Shown piece by piece: positions 26,435 through 34,343 of a stretch of DNA of 64,000 bases. The translations under genes and the position numbers were made by a program. Origin of the DNA: Salinarimonas soli (GTDB lineage: Bacteria; Pseudomonadota; Alphaproteobacteria; Rhizobiales; Beijerinckiaceae); assembly GCF_008386575.1 (NCBI RefSeq), contig NZ_VUOA01000024.1, positions 1 through 64,000 on the forward strand, read 5' to 3'. Numbering within the stretch: position 1 is the first letter of the stretch; every line of letters begins with the position of its first letter. The notes under the pieces are model-generated. The model did not search any database. It saw only the letters and a list, made by a program, of their open reading frames with translations, and had not been told where the DNA came from.

Positions 26435-26458
26435 AACGCCGGCCCTGAGGCCGGCGTT
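26435..26458. terminator. bidirectional terminator
   Basis: Perfect 10-bp stem AACGCCGGCC / GGCCGGCGTT with a CTGA loop between two convergent stops. On the minus strand the stem ends in TTTTCG. Confidence 0.8.
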
Positions 26459-26483
26459 CGAGGTCCTGCCGTTGCGGGCCGGA

Positions 26484-27368
26484 TCAGTGGTTGCGGTACT
26501 GCCCGGCGATGGGGCTCGTCACGCGCGCCGCCTGGGCGGCCTCGTCGTCCTTGCCCGCGGGGCGGCGGAACTCGCTCTCGTGCTGGGCATGGGCCGGATC
26601 GTCGCCCGTGAAGGCCTGCTCGGCATATTCACGCCCGCGATGCACCGCCTCGCTGGCATAGCGCAGGCCCTGCGACCGGACCTCGTCGCTCCACTCGCCG
26701 AAGGTCTGGTCCTCCGGACGCGTGCGGGGCAGCAGCGCGCCGAGCAGGAGGCCCGCCGCGAGGCCGACGACGCCGACCAGCATGGGGTTCTCGTTGGCGA
26801 AGCGCGTGAAGCTGCCGGTCGAGCGGCCGCCGCGGGAGCCCGTGGAGCTCGACGCCCACTGGGACGCCGCGTCGTACTTGTCGCGGGCCCAGTCGGACGC
26901 GCTCTCGTACATGTCGGACGCGCGCTCGCGGATCTGGTCGGCCGCCTCGCGGGCCTGGTCGGACGAGCCGCCCTGGCCGCCCTGCGCACCCTGGCCGCCG
27001 CCATGGGCGCTCTGGTCCTGATGGCGCGCGAACTCGGAGCCCTGCCGAGCGCCCGCCCCCGTGGGACCCGCGCCGCCGCCGAGCGGCCGCGAGGTGTGCG
27101 AGGCGAGCGTCGAGGACTGCGCCCCCGTGCCGCCCGTCGAGCCGGCGCCCATGCCGGTTCCCGTCGCGGTGCTGGGGGTCGAGCCCATGGCGGGGCTGCC
27201 GCCGAGGCTGCCGCCCGCGGAGGAGGACGCGCCCGTCATGCCGGGGGGCTTGGGCGGCGTTCCGGCGCTGCCGAGCGAGGAGCCGGCCGAGATCTTGGCG
27301 TCGTCGGGCTTCTGGCCAGTCGAGGCGCCCGTGGTCGGGGTCTGCGGGTCGTTCTTGTTGTCGGCCAT
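26484..27368 (-). CDS. membrane-anchored low-complexity protein of a stress operon
   Basis: 294 aa. Residues 1-130 are Gly/Ser/Thr/Ala-rich and disordered (PQTPTTGASTGQKPDDAKIS...). A charged helical stretch (DQAREAADQIRERASDMYES) follows, then one membrane segment NPMLVGVVGLAAGLLLGALL (~residues 208-227) and the amphipathic WSDEVRSQGLRYASEAVHRG. The NPMLVGVVGLAAG anchor resembles that of DUF883/ElaB-type ribosome- or membrane-associated stress proteins; full family unknown. Last gene of a four-gene operon reading from 28746. Confidence 0.8.
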   Translation of the reverse strand: MADNKNDPQTPTTGASTGQKPDDAKISAGSSLGSAGTPPKPPGMTGASSSAGGSLGGSPAMGSTPSTATGTGMGAGSTGGTGAQSSTLASHTSRPLGGGAGPTGAGARQGSEFARHQDQSAHGGGQGAQGGQGGSSDQAREAADQIRERASDMYESASDWARDKYDAASQWASSSTGSRGGRSTGSFTRFANENPMLVGVVGLAAGLLLGALLPRTRPEDQTFGEWSDEVRSQGLRYASEAVHRGREYAEQAFTGDDPAHAQHESEFRRPAGKDDEAAQAARVTSPIAGQYRNH

Positions 27369-27402
27369 GATGGTCTCCTGAAATGAGGGGTCGCGCGGCT
27401 CG

Positions 27403-27810
27403 TCAGGCGCGCGCGTCGACGCTGCGGCGCGGCTCGAGATAGTCGGCGTTGGGATGCGGGGTCGGGTTGTCGGGGTCGTAGACCGGGTTCACCCGCGTGC
27501 GCACCACCGGCACGCCGTCGCCCGACGCCGTGTCGTAGACCCGCACGCGGCCGGCGCCCTGCTGGCGCGCCGCCCGGTGGAGAAGCCAGCCGAAGCCCGC
27601 CACCACGAGGAGCACGGGCACCGGGTTGTTGCGGATCGCCTCCAGCGAGCGGTCGACCACCACGCCGTAACCGGACCGGCGCACCTGGCCGATCACGTCG
27701 TCGACCACGCCCGAGGTGGACAGCTTGCCCTGGATGCGGTCGATCGTGAGGTCGAGCCGCGCGCGGCTCTCCTCGATGTCCCGCTCGAGATCGGTAATCG
27801 ATTGGGTCAT
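27403..27810 (-). CDS. DUF3618 domain protein
   Basis: 135 aa. The N-terminal motif SITDLERDIEESRARLDLTIDRI (~residues 4-26) is typical of DUF3618. A single hydrophobic stretch NPVPVLLVVAGFGWLLHRAA (~79-98) follows, then a polar tail. Function unknown. Start ATG at 27810 overlaps the stop of the holin-like gene (ATGA). Third gene of the operon. Confidence 0.85.
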   Translation of the reverse strand: MTQSITDLERDIEESRARLDLTIDRIQGKLSTSGVVDDVIGQVRRSGYGVVVDRSLEAIRNNPVPVLLVVAGFGWLLHRAARQQGAGRVRVYDTASGDGVPVVRTRVNPVYDPDNPTPHPNADYLEPRRSVDARA

Positions 27811-28208
27811 CGGGACACCCTTTCGGACAGGAGATCGGCGTCGCGCTGGATCGAGCGCACGGTGTGGTTCGGCGTGATCGAGGAGAACTTCGACCGCGCG
27901 AAGAGGCCGAGGCCGATCGCGATCGCCGCCGTGATGCCCGCGGTGATCAGAGCCGCGAGAGCCTCGGAGTTCACCACGGTCGCCAGCCATTCGACGAAGG
28001 CGTTGGTGAGGAGGATGAGCGTCGCCATCCCGAACACCGCCGCCGCGAGCAGCATCGCGATGCCCATGACGAGGCTGCGCACGTTGTCGGCCATCTCGGT
28101 CCGGAAGAGCGCGAGCTCCTTGCGGGCGAGATCGCCGCTTTCGCGCAGCGCCTCGCCGAAGAGGCTCTGGATGCTCTCGGTCTGCGTTCGCTGATGATCG
28201 TGGTGCAT
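27807..28208 (-). CDS. phage-holin-superfamily (Holin-X) membrane protein
   Basis: 133 aa. An amphipathic N-terminus (SIQSLFGEALRESGDLARKELALFRTEM) is followed by two transmembrane helices (LVMGIAMLLAAAVFGMATLILL and ALAALITAGITAAIAIGLGLFA). This pattern matches the holin-X superfamily widespread in chromosomal stress operons; no phage genes are nearby, so a lytic role is unlikely. AGGAGG precedes the ATG. Confidence 0.85.
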   Translation of the reverse strand: MHHDHQRTQTESIQSLFGEALRESGDLARKELALFRTEMADNVRSLVMGIAMLLAAAVFGMATLILLTNAFVEWLATVVNSEALAALITAGITAAIAIGLGLFARSKFSSITPNHTVRSIQRDADLLSERVSR

Positions 28209-28218
28209 GATGTCCTCC

Positions 28219-28746
28219 TTACCGGCGCGGCGCGGGAGCGGAGGCCTGCCGGGACGGGGGGTTCGCGGCGCGGTAGGCTCGGGCCTGGGCCGAGGCGTTC
28301 TGCGCCGAGCTCTTCAGGAAGCGTGCCAGCATGAAGCCCGCGACCGTGGTCACCGCGGCGAGCGCCACGGGGCGGCGGCGGGCGGCGTCCTCGATGTCGG
28401 CGTAGATGTCCGCGAACTCGCGGCCGCGGATCGAGTCCGCGAGCTGCTCGAGGCCGTCGGCCGCCACGTCCACGAAGGCCTTGATGTTGGGACGGTCGTC
28501 GAAGGCGCGGCCGGACTCGCGCAGCGAGCTCGCGATGTCCTCCACCGACTGGGCCGCGTCGCCCTTGCGGCGGTCGACGTAGTCGGTCGCCTGACCCATG
28601 GCCGATTCCATGAAGGTGCGCCCGCGCTCGGCGGCGGTGCCGGCCAGCTCGGTCACGTCCTCCTTGACGGAATCCCAGGTCTCGGCGCCGCTGGCGCCTG
28701 CGGACTGGCCGCGAGTGGTGTCACCGTTCGGTTGGCCGACGCTCAT
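28219..28746 (-). CDS. first gene of the stress operon, membrane-associated, function unknown
   Basis: 175 aa from the ATG at 28746 (GAGGAGG upstream). The region is helical and charged (WDSVKEDVTELAGTAAERGR, later FADIYADIEDAARRRPVAL), with one C-terminal membrane helix (VALAAVTTVAGFMLARFL). Similar proteins carry the label nutrient-deprivation-induced in rhizobia, which I cannot verify here. Downstream on the same transcript are holin-X, DUF3618 and a low-complexity anchor protein. An EcfG-like promoter lies ~30 bp upstream. Confidence 0.78.
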   Translation of the reverse strand: MSVGQPNGDTTRGQSAGASGAETWDSVKEDVTELAGTAAERGRTFMESAMGQATDYVDRRKGDAAQSVEDIASSLRESGRAFDDRPNIKAFVDVAADGLEQLADSIRGREFADIYADIEDAARRRPVALAAVTTVAGFMLARFLKSSAQNASAQARAYRAANPPSRQASAPAPRR

Positions 28747-28775
28747 GGGGAACCTCCTCAATGTCTCGATGGAAC

Positions 28776-28800
28776 AACCGCGCTCCTCTGTCCCGGTTCC
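28776..28800 (-). promoter_or_regulatory. EcfG-like promoter of the four-gene stress operon
   Basis: Minus strand: GGAAC (28800-28796), 16-bp spacer, GGTT (28779-28776); one mismatch from GGAAC-N16-CGTT. Predicted transcription start is about 20 bases before the ATG at 28746. Confidence 0.55.
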
Positions 28801-28928
28801 CGGGACGCGCGAGCGTGGCCTCTGGTGCGGCGCCACGTGCGGCGGCGCTGTCTCCACTGCAACGTTCGTCCCCCTCATGCGTTCAATCCGCAGGGACAAT
28901 CGCATTGGCGTGAAGGATCGCGTGGGTC

Positions 28929-29984
28929 ATGGACGAGCGCGTGCATCAGGACGACGAGGTGGCCAAGCGCGTGCAGGAGCTGCGCGCGCGGGAGGAGGAA
29001 CGCGTCGCAAAGCGCGTCCAGGAGCGGCGCGCCAAGGAGGGCGGGCGCGGCCGGGACGCCGACAAGCCGACCCAGATCCCCGCCAGCGGCTGGAAGGAGG
29101 TTGCCAAGCGCCTCTACCAGGAGGTCTCCGACGACCGCATCGGCTCGATCGCCGCCGGTACGACCTTCTTCCTCCTGCTCGCCCTGTTCCCGGCGCTCGC
29201 CGCCATGGTGTCTGTCTACGGCCTCGTCGCCGACCCGGCATCCCTGGAGCAGCACATCGCGAGCCTCAGGGGCGTCCTGCCGGGCGAGGCCCTGGGGCTG
29301 ATCGAGACGGAGCTGCGCCGGCTGGTGTCGCAGCCCAGCGACGGCCTCGGCTTCAAGTTCGCGCTCGGCCTCGCCGTCGCCCTGTGGAGCGCCAATAGCG
29401 GCGTGAAGGCGCTCTTCGACGCCCTCAACGTCGCCTATGACGAGGACGAGAAGCGCGGCTTCATCGCCCTCAACGTCGCCTCCCTCATCTTCACCCTCGC
29501 GGCCATTGTCTTCGTGGTCATGGTGATCGGCGTGGTGGCGGTGCTGCCCAACGTCCTCGGCTACCTGCCGCTCGGGCCCTTCGGCAAGGTGCTCGTCGCC
29601 GTGCTGCCGCCGATCGTCCTCTTCGCCGTGGCGATCGCAGGCCTCGCGGCCCTCTACCGTTATGGCCCGAGCCGCTCGCGGGCGAAGTGGAGCTGGATCA
29701 CCCCGGGCTCGATCGTCGCCGCCGTCGTGTGGCTGATCGGCTCCGCCCTGTTCTCCTGGTACGTCGCCAATTTTGGCAGCTACAACGCCACCTACGGCTC
29801 GCTCGGCGCCGTGGTCGGCCTCATGACCTGGATCTATCTCTCCATGTGGATCGTGCTGGTGGGGGCCGAGCTCAATTCCGAGCTGGAGCACCAGACCTCC
29901 CGCGACACCACCACGGGACCGGAGCGCCCCATGGGCCAGCGCGGGGCCAAGATGGCCGACCACATCGCGCCTGCGGGGAGCTGA
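28929..29984 (+). CDS. YihY/BrkB-family membrane protein
   Basis: 351 aa. A charged N-terminal tail rich in Arg/Glu (QELRAREEERVAKRVQERRA, residues ~16-36) precedes the YihY/BrkB domain with about six transmembrane helices. The domain start is WKEVAKRLYQEVSDDRIGSIAAGTTFF and the ending is YGSLGAVVGLMTWIYLSMWIVLVGAELNSELEHQT, which is diagnostic. Function unproven (once called ribonuclease BN by error). Divergent from the stress operon. Confidence 0.93.
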   Translation: MDERVHQDDEVAKRVQELRAREEERVAKRVQERRAKEGGRGRDADKPTQIPASGWKEVAKRLYQEVSDDRIGSIAAGTTFFLLLALFPALAAMVSVYGLVADPASLEQHIASLRGVLPGEALGLIETELRRLVSQPSDGLGFKFALGLAVALWSANSGVKALFDALNVAYDEDEKRGFIALNVASLIFTLAAIVFVVMVIGVVAVLPNVLGYLPLGPFGKVLVAVLPPIVLFAVAIAGLAALYRYGPSRSRAKWSWITPGSIVAAVVWLIGSALFSWYVANFGSYNATYGSLGAVVGLMTWIYLSMWIVLVGAELNSELEHQTSRDTTTGPERPMGQRGAKMADHIAPAGS

Positions 29985-30123
29985 CGGGGCCGGGCCCGGG
30001 TTGCGCCGGGGCGGCTCTCGATGATCTAACGGTGGCGTCCCACCGCGGCTACGAGGCGGCGTGCGGCGCCCGCCCGACGGCACGGCGTCCCACGGCTCCT
30101 CGGTCGCGCCCGAGAGGCCGCCC

Positions 30124-31329
30124 ATGCTGGACTACCTGCGCAACCTGTTCGAGTCCGAGAGCCTCTCGCCGCACGGGATCTGCCTCCTTTGGCGGCCGGA
30201 GCTCGTCTGGACCCACGTGGTCTCGGACGCCCTCATCGGGACGGCCTATTTCTCGATCCCGCTTGCCCTCGGCTATTTCGTCTCGCGGCGCCGCGACCTC
30301 GCCTTCTCGTGGATGTTCTGGTGCTTCGCGGTCTTCATCCTGGCCTGCGGCACCACCCACTTCTTCTCGATCTGGACGCTCTGGCGGCCCGATTACGGCA
30401 GCGAGGCCCTCGTGAAGGCGTTCACGGCCGTGGCCTCGGTGGTGACGGCCGCGGCCCTCTGGCCCTTGATCCCGCAGGCCCTCGCCCTCCCCTCCCCCGG
30501 CCAGCTCCAGCACCTCAACGAGGCGCTCGCCGCCGGCATCCGCGAGCGCGACCTCGCCCTCGAGGCGCTCGCCCGGGAGACCGCGGAGCGCGAGCGCACG
30601 GCCGCCATGCTGCGCCAGTCGCAGAAGATGGAGGCGGTGGGCCAGCTCACGGGGGGCGTCGCCCACGACTTCAACAATCTGCTGACGGTCATCGTGGCGA
30701 ATCTCGAGCGGCTGGAGCGCAAGCTCCCGGACGCGAGCGAGGACGTGAAGCGCACGCTCGGCCACGCCATGACGGGCGCCGAGCGCGCCGCGGCGCTCAC
30801 CCAGCAGCTTCTCAGCTTCGCCCGCAAGCAGCCGCTGGAGCCGAGCCTCGTCGACGTGAACGAACTCGTGGCCGGCATGGCCGAGCTCCTGCGCCGGACG
30901 CTCGGCGAGCAGATCGCCCTCGAGACCAGCCCCGCACCCGATCTGTGGCCCACGCGCATCGACGCGAACCAGATGGAGAACGCCCTCGTCAACCTCGCCG
31001 TCAACGCCCGCGACGCCATGCCGGCCGGCGGGCGGCTCGTGCTCGCCACCGCCAACCTGCCGCAAGCGGCCGCGGCCCTCGTGCCCGACCTGCCGGCCGC
31101 CGACTACGTGATGGTGGAGGTGGCCGACACGGGCGAGGGCATCCCGCCCGAGGTGATCGACCGGGTCTTCGAGCCCTTCTTCACCACGAAGCCCATGGGC
31201 CAGGGCACGGGGCTGGGTCTCTCGCAGGTCTACGGCTTCGTCACCCAGTCGAACGGGCGCATCCTCGTCGAGAGCGCGCCGGGGCAGGGCACGACCGTGC
31301 GCCTCTACCTGCCCCGCGCCGCCCCGTGA
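30124..31329 (+). CDS. sensor histidine kinase with an ethylene-receptor-like (ETR1_N) membrane domain
   Basis: 401 aa from the ATG at 30124. Three predicted transmembrane helices (~27-53, 61-84, 95-120) form a domain like that of plant ETR1. Asp35, Tyr42, Ile45, Pro46, Ile72, Cys75 and His79 align with ETR1 residues 25, 32, 35, 36, 62, 65 and 69, a constant offset of ten. A coiled coil leads to HisKA with His181 ([11 protein letters not shown]) and an HATPase domain ([36 protein letters not shown]). No GAF and no attached receiver, so it needs a separate response regulator. Cu(I)/ethylene binding is inferred only. The frame is open from 30061, but the ATG at 30124 starts the family N-terminus. 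Confidence 0.93.
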   Translation: MLDYLRNLFESESLSPHGICLLWRPELVWTHVVSDALIGTAYFSIPLALGYFVSRRRDLAFSWMFWCFAVFILACGTTHFFSIWTLWRPDYGSEALVKAFTAVASVVTAAALWPLIPQALALPSPGQLQHLNEALAAGIRERDLALEALARETAERERTAAMLRQSQKMEAVGQLTGGVAHDFNNLLTVIVANLERLERKLPDASEDVKRTLGHAMTGAERAAALTQQLLSFARKQPLEPSLVDVNELVAGMAELLRRTLGEQIALETSPAPDLWPTRIDANQMENALVNLAVNARDAMPAGGRLVLATANLPQAAAALVPDLPAADYVMVEVADTGEGIPPEVIDRVFEPFFTTKPMGQGTGLGLSQVYGFVTQSNGRILVESAPGQGTTVRLYLPRAAP

Positions 31330-31338
31330 GCCGCGCCC

Positions 31339-32682
31339 TCAGCGCGGCCAGCGGAAGTCGTCGGCGCGCCCGGGGCGCGAGGGCAGCGGGATGCCCTGGT
31401 CGAGGGCGCGGCGGTTCAGGGCCGCCGTATCGGCGTCGAAGGCCGGACGGGCCGAGATGAGGACGCCGCCCGGCGCCACCTCGGGCCGGGTGAGCGGCAC
31501 CACGGGCCCGGCGAGAGGGCGCTGCGGCAGGGCCGCGACCTGGCCCTGCTCCAGGAGGGGCTGCACGGCGCCGTCGATCATCCGGTCGATCGCGGCCTGC
31601 TGCGCGGCGGGATCCGTTTCGGGGGAGGCGGCGACCGCGGGCGCGTCGAAGCGCTTGCGCTCGATGATGCGCTTGAGCTCCGTCACCGCGAACTCCGCCG
31701 CCGTCCGGGCGCCCGCGCTCGTCAGGAGCACGCCGTCGCCGCTGCGCAGCCGCGCCGTCTGCCCGCGATGGTCGGGGCCCGTGGGCGTGTAGCGGTTCTC
31801 GTCGTCGACGAAGCCGGGCCAGATGTCGACATAGACGCCGCCCGCCCGCTGCACGCGCTCGCGGATGATGTCGTTGATGGCGATGAGATCGGCGCTCAGG
31901 CGCTCGCTGCGCACGGGCGGCGCGCCGATCCAGACGAAGGGCAGCTTGCGCTCGTTGAAGGCCGCCGCCACCGCGTCGACCCGGTCGCCGTAGAGCTGGC
32001 GCCAGCGGTCGGAGAGCGGCTCGTGGGTCTCGTCGCCCTCGCGGATGGGCTGGCGGTCGTTCACGCCCACCATCATGACGCCGACCGAGAGCTTGTCGTT
32101 CGCCGCGATGTAGTCGCGGATGGCCTTGGGCCAGTCCTGCACGTCGGTGCGCGCCAGGCCCGAATTGGCCTTTGCCTCGCTCGTCACCTCCACCTCGGCC
32201 GCGTCCTCGAAGGCGTCGCTCAGGCCGTCGGCCACGAGATCGGCAAGGGAATCCCCGAACACGGCGATGCGCGTCGTGATCTCGACCTTCGCCTCCTGCT
32301 TCTTGGGCTCGCCGGCCGGCTGCGCGGCGGCGGGCGCCTGCCGCCGGGCGGTGGCGCGCGCGGCGGGCGGACGGGGCGCGGCGCGGCGTTCGGGGGCGGC
32401 GTAGCGCGGGTCGCGGCGCGGGTCGTAATAGGGGTCCACCTGGCCGGGATAGCGCGTCCCGGCATAGGGCTGGGCCGGCCCGCGGGGGCCCGGATACCCG
32501 GAGCCGTAGGGCTGGACGGTCTGCTGCCGGCGCGGCTGGCCCTGGGAGGGCGCGCCGAACAGGCTCCCGCGGCTGCCCGGATAGCGCAGGACGTCGTCGT
32601 TCTCGGCATGCAGGCCCGACACGCCCGTCGCGAGCAGAACCGCGAGGACGGCCAGGATCCCGGCGATGGACGGCAAACGCAT
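31339..32682 (-). CDS. secreted SGNH/GDSL hydrolase-like protein (DUF459)
   Basis: 447 aa from the ATG at 32682 (GAGGGA upstream). Signal peptide (SIAGILAVLAVLLATGVSGLHA), then a Pro/Arg/Tyr-rich linker, then the hydrolase domain. Block I nucleophile is in VFGDSLADL and block III is in MMVGVNDRQP. The final block reads GDGVLLTSAGART, where Leu319 occupies the place of the catalytic His of the DGxH motif. DUF459 proteins act on envelope glycans or are O-acetyl-handling enzymes in some rhizobia; activity here is doubtful. Possibly cotranscribed with the transglycosylase upstream. Confidence 0.85.
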   Translation of the reverse strand: MRLPSIAGILAVLAVLLATGVSGLHAENDDVLRYPGSRGSLFGAPSQGQPRRQQTVQPYGSGYPGPRGPAQPYAGTRYPGQVDPYYDPRRDPRYAAPERRAAPRPPAARATARRQAPAAAQPAGEPKKQEAKVEITTRIAVFGDSLADLVADGLSDAFEDAAEVEVTSEAKANSGLARTDVQDWPKAIRDYIAANDKLSVGVMMVGVNDRQPIREGDETHEPLSDRWRQLYGDRVDAVAAAFNERKLPFVWIGAPPVRSERLSADLIAINDIIRERVQRAGGVYVDIWPGFVDDENRYTPTGPDHRGQTARLRSGDGVLLTSAGARTAAEFAVTELKRIIERKRFDAPAVAASPETDPAAQQAAIDRMIDGAVQPLLEQGQVAALPQRPLAGPVVPLTRPEVAPGGVLISARPAFDADTAALNRRALDQGIPLPSRPGRADDFRWPR

Positions 32683-32798
32683 GTTCCCTCGACAGCTCCG
32701 CGCCGGCCCGGATCGGGCCCGCGATCCCACAACGCCCCCAAGGCGTGCATGTTGCACCACCTTCGGCGCGGTGGCCACCCCGGCGCTGGCGCGGGCGA

Positions 32799-34052
32799 TC
32801 AACGCGCCCGGCGCAGTTGCTCCAGGACGGCGACGTTGGCGTAGCCGTCGGGAACGAGACCCCGGCGCAGCTGGAACTGGCGCACCGCGTCGCGGGTGCG
32901 CGAGCCGTGCTTGCCGTCCGTCTCGCCCTGGTAGAAGCCGAGCGCCATGAGCCGCTTCTGCACCTCGACGCGCTGATCCTTGTCGAGCATCCGCTCCTTG
33001 GTCGGCCAGTCGCCCTGGATGGCCGGCCCGCCGAGCACCCGGTCGCCGAGATGGCCCACCCCCAGCGCGTAGGCGTCCGAGGCGTTGTAGGCCTTGATCA
33101 CGTCGTAGTTCGCCGTGACGAGGAAGGCGGGCCCGCCCGCGCCCGCCGGCAGGAGCAGGGTCGCCTCGCCGCCCCCCGGCAGGGCGCGCCCGTCGACGCG
33201 GGCCACGCCGAGCTGGCCCCAGCCCGCGAAGGTCTGGCGCAGGTTGCGGAAGTCGAACCCGTCGGGGAGCGCGACCTCGTAGCCCCAGGGCAGGCCGGGC
33301 GTCCAGCCGTGCTCCTTGAGGTAGTTCGCCGTGGAGGCGATGGCGTCGGGCACCGAGCTCCAGATGTCGCGCTGCCCGTCCCCGTCGCCGTCGACGGCAA
33401 AGCGCATGAAGCTCGAGGGCATGAACTGGGTCTGGCCCATGGCGCCGGCCCAGGAGCCGAGCATCTTGGCGCGGTCGATGTGATCCTCCTCGAGGATCTG
33501 CAGCGCGGTGAGGAGCTCGTTGCGGAAGAACTCGCCGCGATAGCGCACATAGGTGAGCGTCGCGAGGGCCCGCACGGCGTAGATGTTGCCCGTGAACGAG
33601 CCGTAATTCGTCTCCATGCCCCACACGCCGAGGATCACGGCGCGCGGGACGCCGTAGGCGCGCTCGGCCGCGTCGAACTGGGCGGCGTAGCGCTGCGCCA
33701 TCTCCCGCCCGCGCTGGAGCCGGGACGCGCTGACCGCCCCGCCGATATATTCCCAGATCGGGCGCACGAATTCCGACTGCTTCTTGGTGAGCGCCACGAT
33801 CTTCGGATCCGGGCTCACGTCCCGGAAGGCCTCGTCGAAGGTCGCGCGCGATACGCCGCGCTGGCGCGCCTCGGGCCACAGGGCCTCGACGAACCGGCGG
33901 AACTCGGCCTGCGTCGGGGCGGCGGCGGTGGTCTCCGGATCGGGAACCTGCGCGGCGGCCGAGGAGGCGGCGGCGATCGGCGCGAGGACGGCGGCGGCGA
34001 GGAGCAGCGCGAGCCCGCGGGCGCGGGCCGGACGGCCTTGGAAGCCGATCAT
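32799..34052 (-). CDS. lytic murein transglycosylase, MltB-like, with peptidoglycan-binding domain
   Basis: 417 aa. Signal peptide (LALLLAAAVLAPIAAASSAAAQ). MltB-type catalytic domain: catalytic Glu in ILGVWGMETNYGSF, then GSWAGAMGQTQFMPSSF and VDGDGDGQRDIW. C-terminal PG_binding_1 domain (VEVQKRLMALGFYQGETDGK, then TRDAVRQFQLRRGLVPDGYA). It cleaves glycan strands to 1,6-anhydro ends in the periplasm. Start ATG at 34052 after GGAG; the frame is open upstream without coding features. Confidence 0.94.
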   Translation of the reverse strand: MIGFQGRPARARGLALLLAAAVLAPIAAASSAAAQVPDPETTAAAPTQAEFRRFVEALWPEARQRGVSRATFDEAFRDVSPDPKIVALTKKQSEFVRPIWEYIGGAVSASRLQRGREMAQRYAAQFDAAERAYGVPRAVILGVWGMETNYGSFTGNIYAVRALATLTYVRYRGEFFRNELLTALQILEEDHIDRAKMLGSWAGAMGQTQFMPSSFMRFAVDGDGDGQRDIWSSVPDAIASTANYLKEHGWTPGLPWGYEVALPDGFDFRNLRQTFAGWGQLGVARVDGRALPGGGEATLLLPAGAGGPAFLVTANYDVIKAYNASDAYALGVGHLGDRVLGGPAIQGDWPTKERMLDKDQRVEVQKRLMALGFYQGETDGKHGSRTRDAVRQFQLRRGLVPDGYANVAVLEQLRRAR

Positions 34053-34343
34053 GGGGTCGTTCTCCAGGGTCGGGCGGTTCGAGTGCCGGGCGGGCGGACG
34101 CGCCCGCGGCTCCCTACACCATCTGATGATGGTTAACGCCCGGTTATCCCGCAACCCGCCATCCGGGTTCGCCCGGAGGCGCGCGGGCGTCCGTTGGCGC
34201 ATCCGCCATTGACCCGCCGCCCCGCTTCGCTCACCTGTCGGCCCGTACCGAGTCGCCAGCGAAGGCAGCCGCATGATGTGCCGAGAGGGCCATCCGCCCG
34301 TGGGAACCCACGTCCCGTCCCGCCCCGCCGGACGGGTGCGCTG

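Noticed and set aside
27807-28208. Prophage remnant suggested by the holin-like gene
   Set aside because: No endolysin, capsid, integrase or att-like repeats nearby; the operon context is that of chromosomal stress genes.
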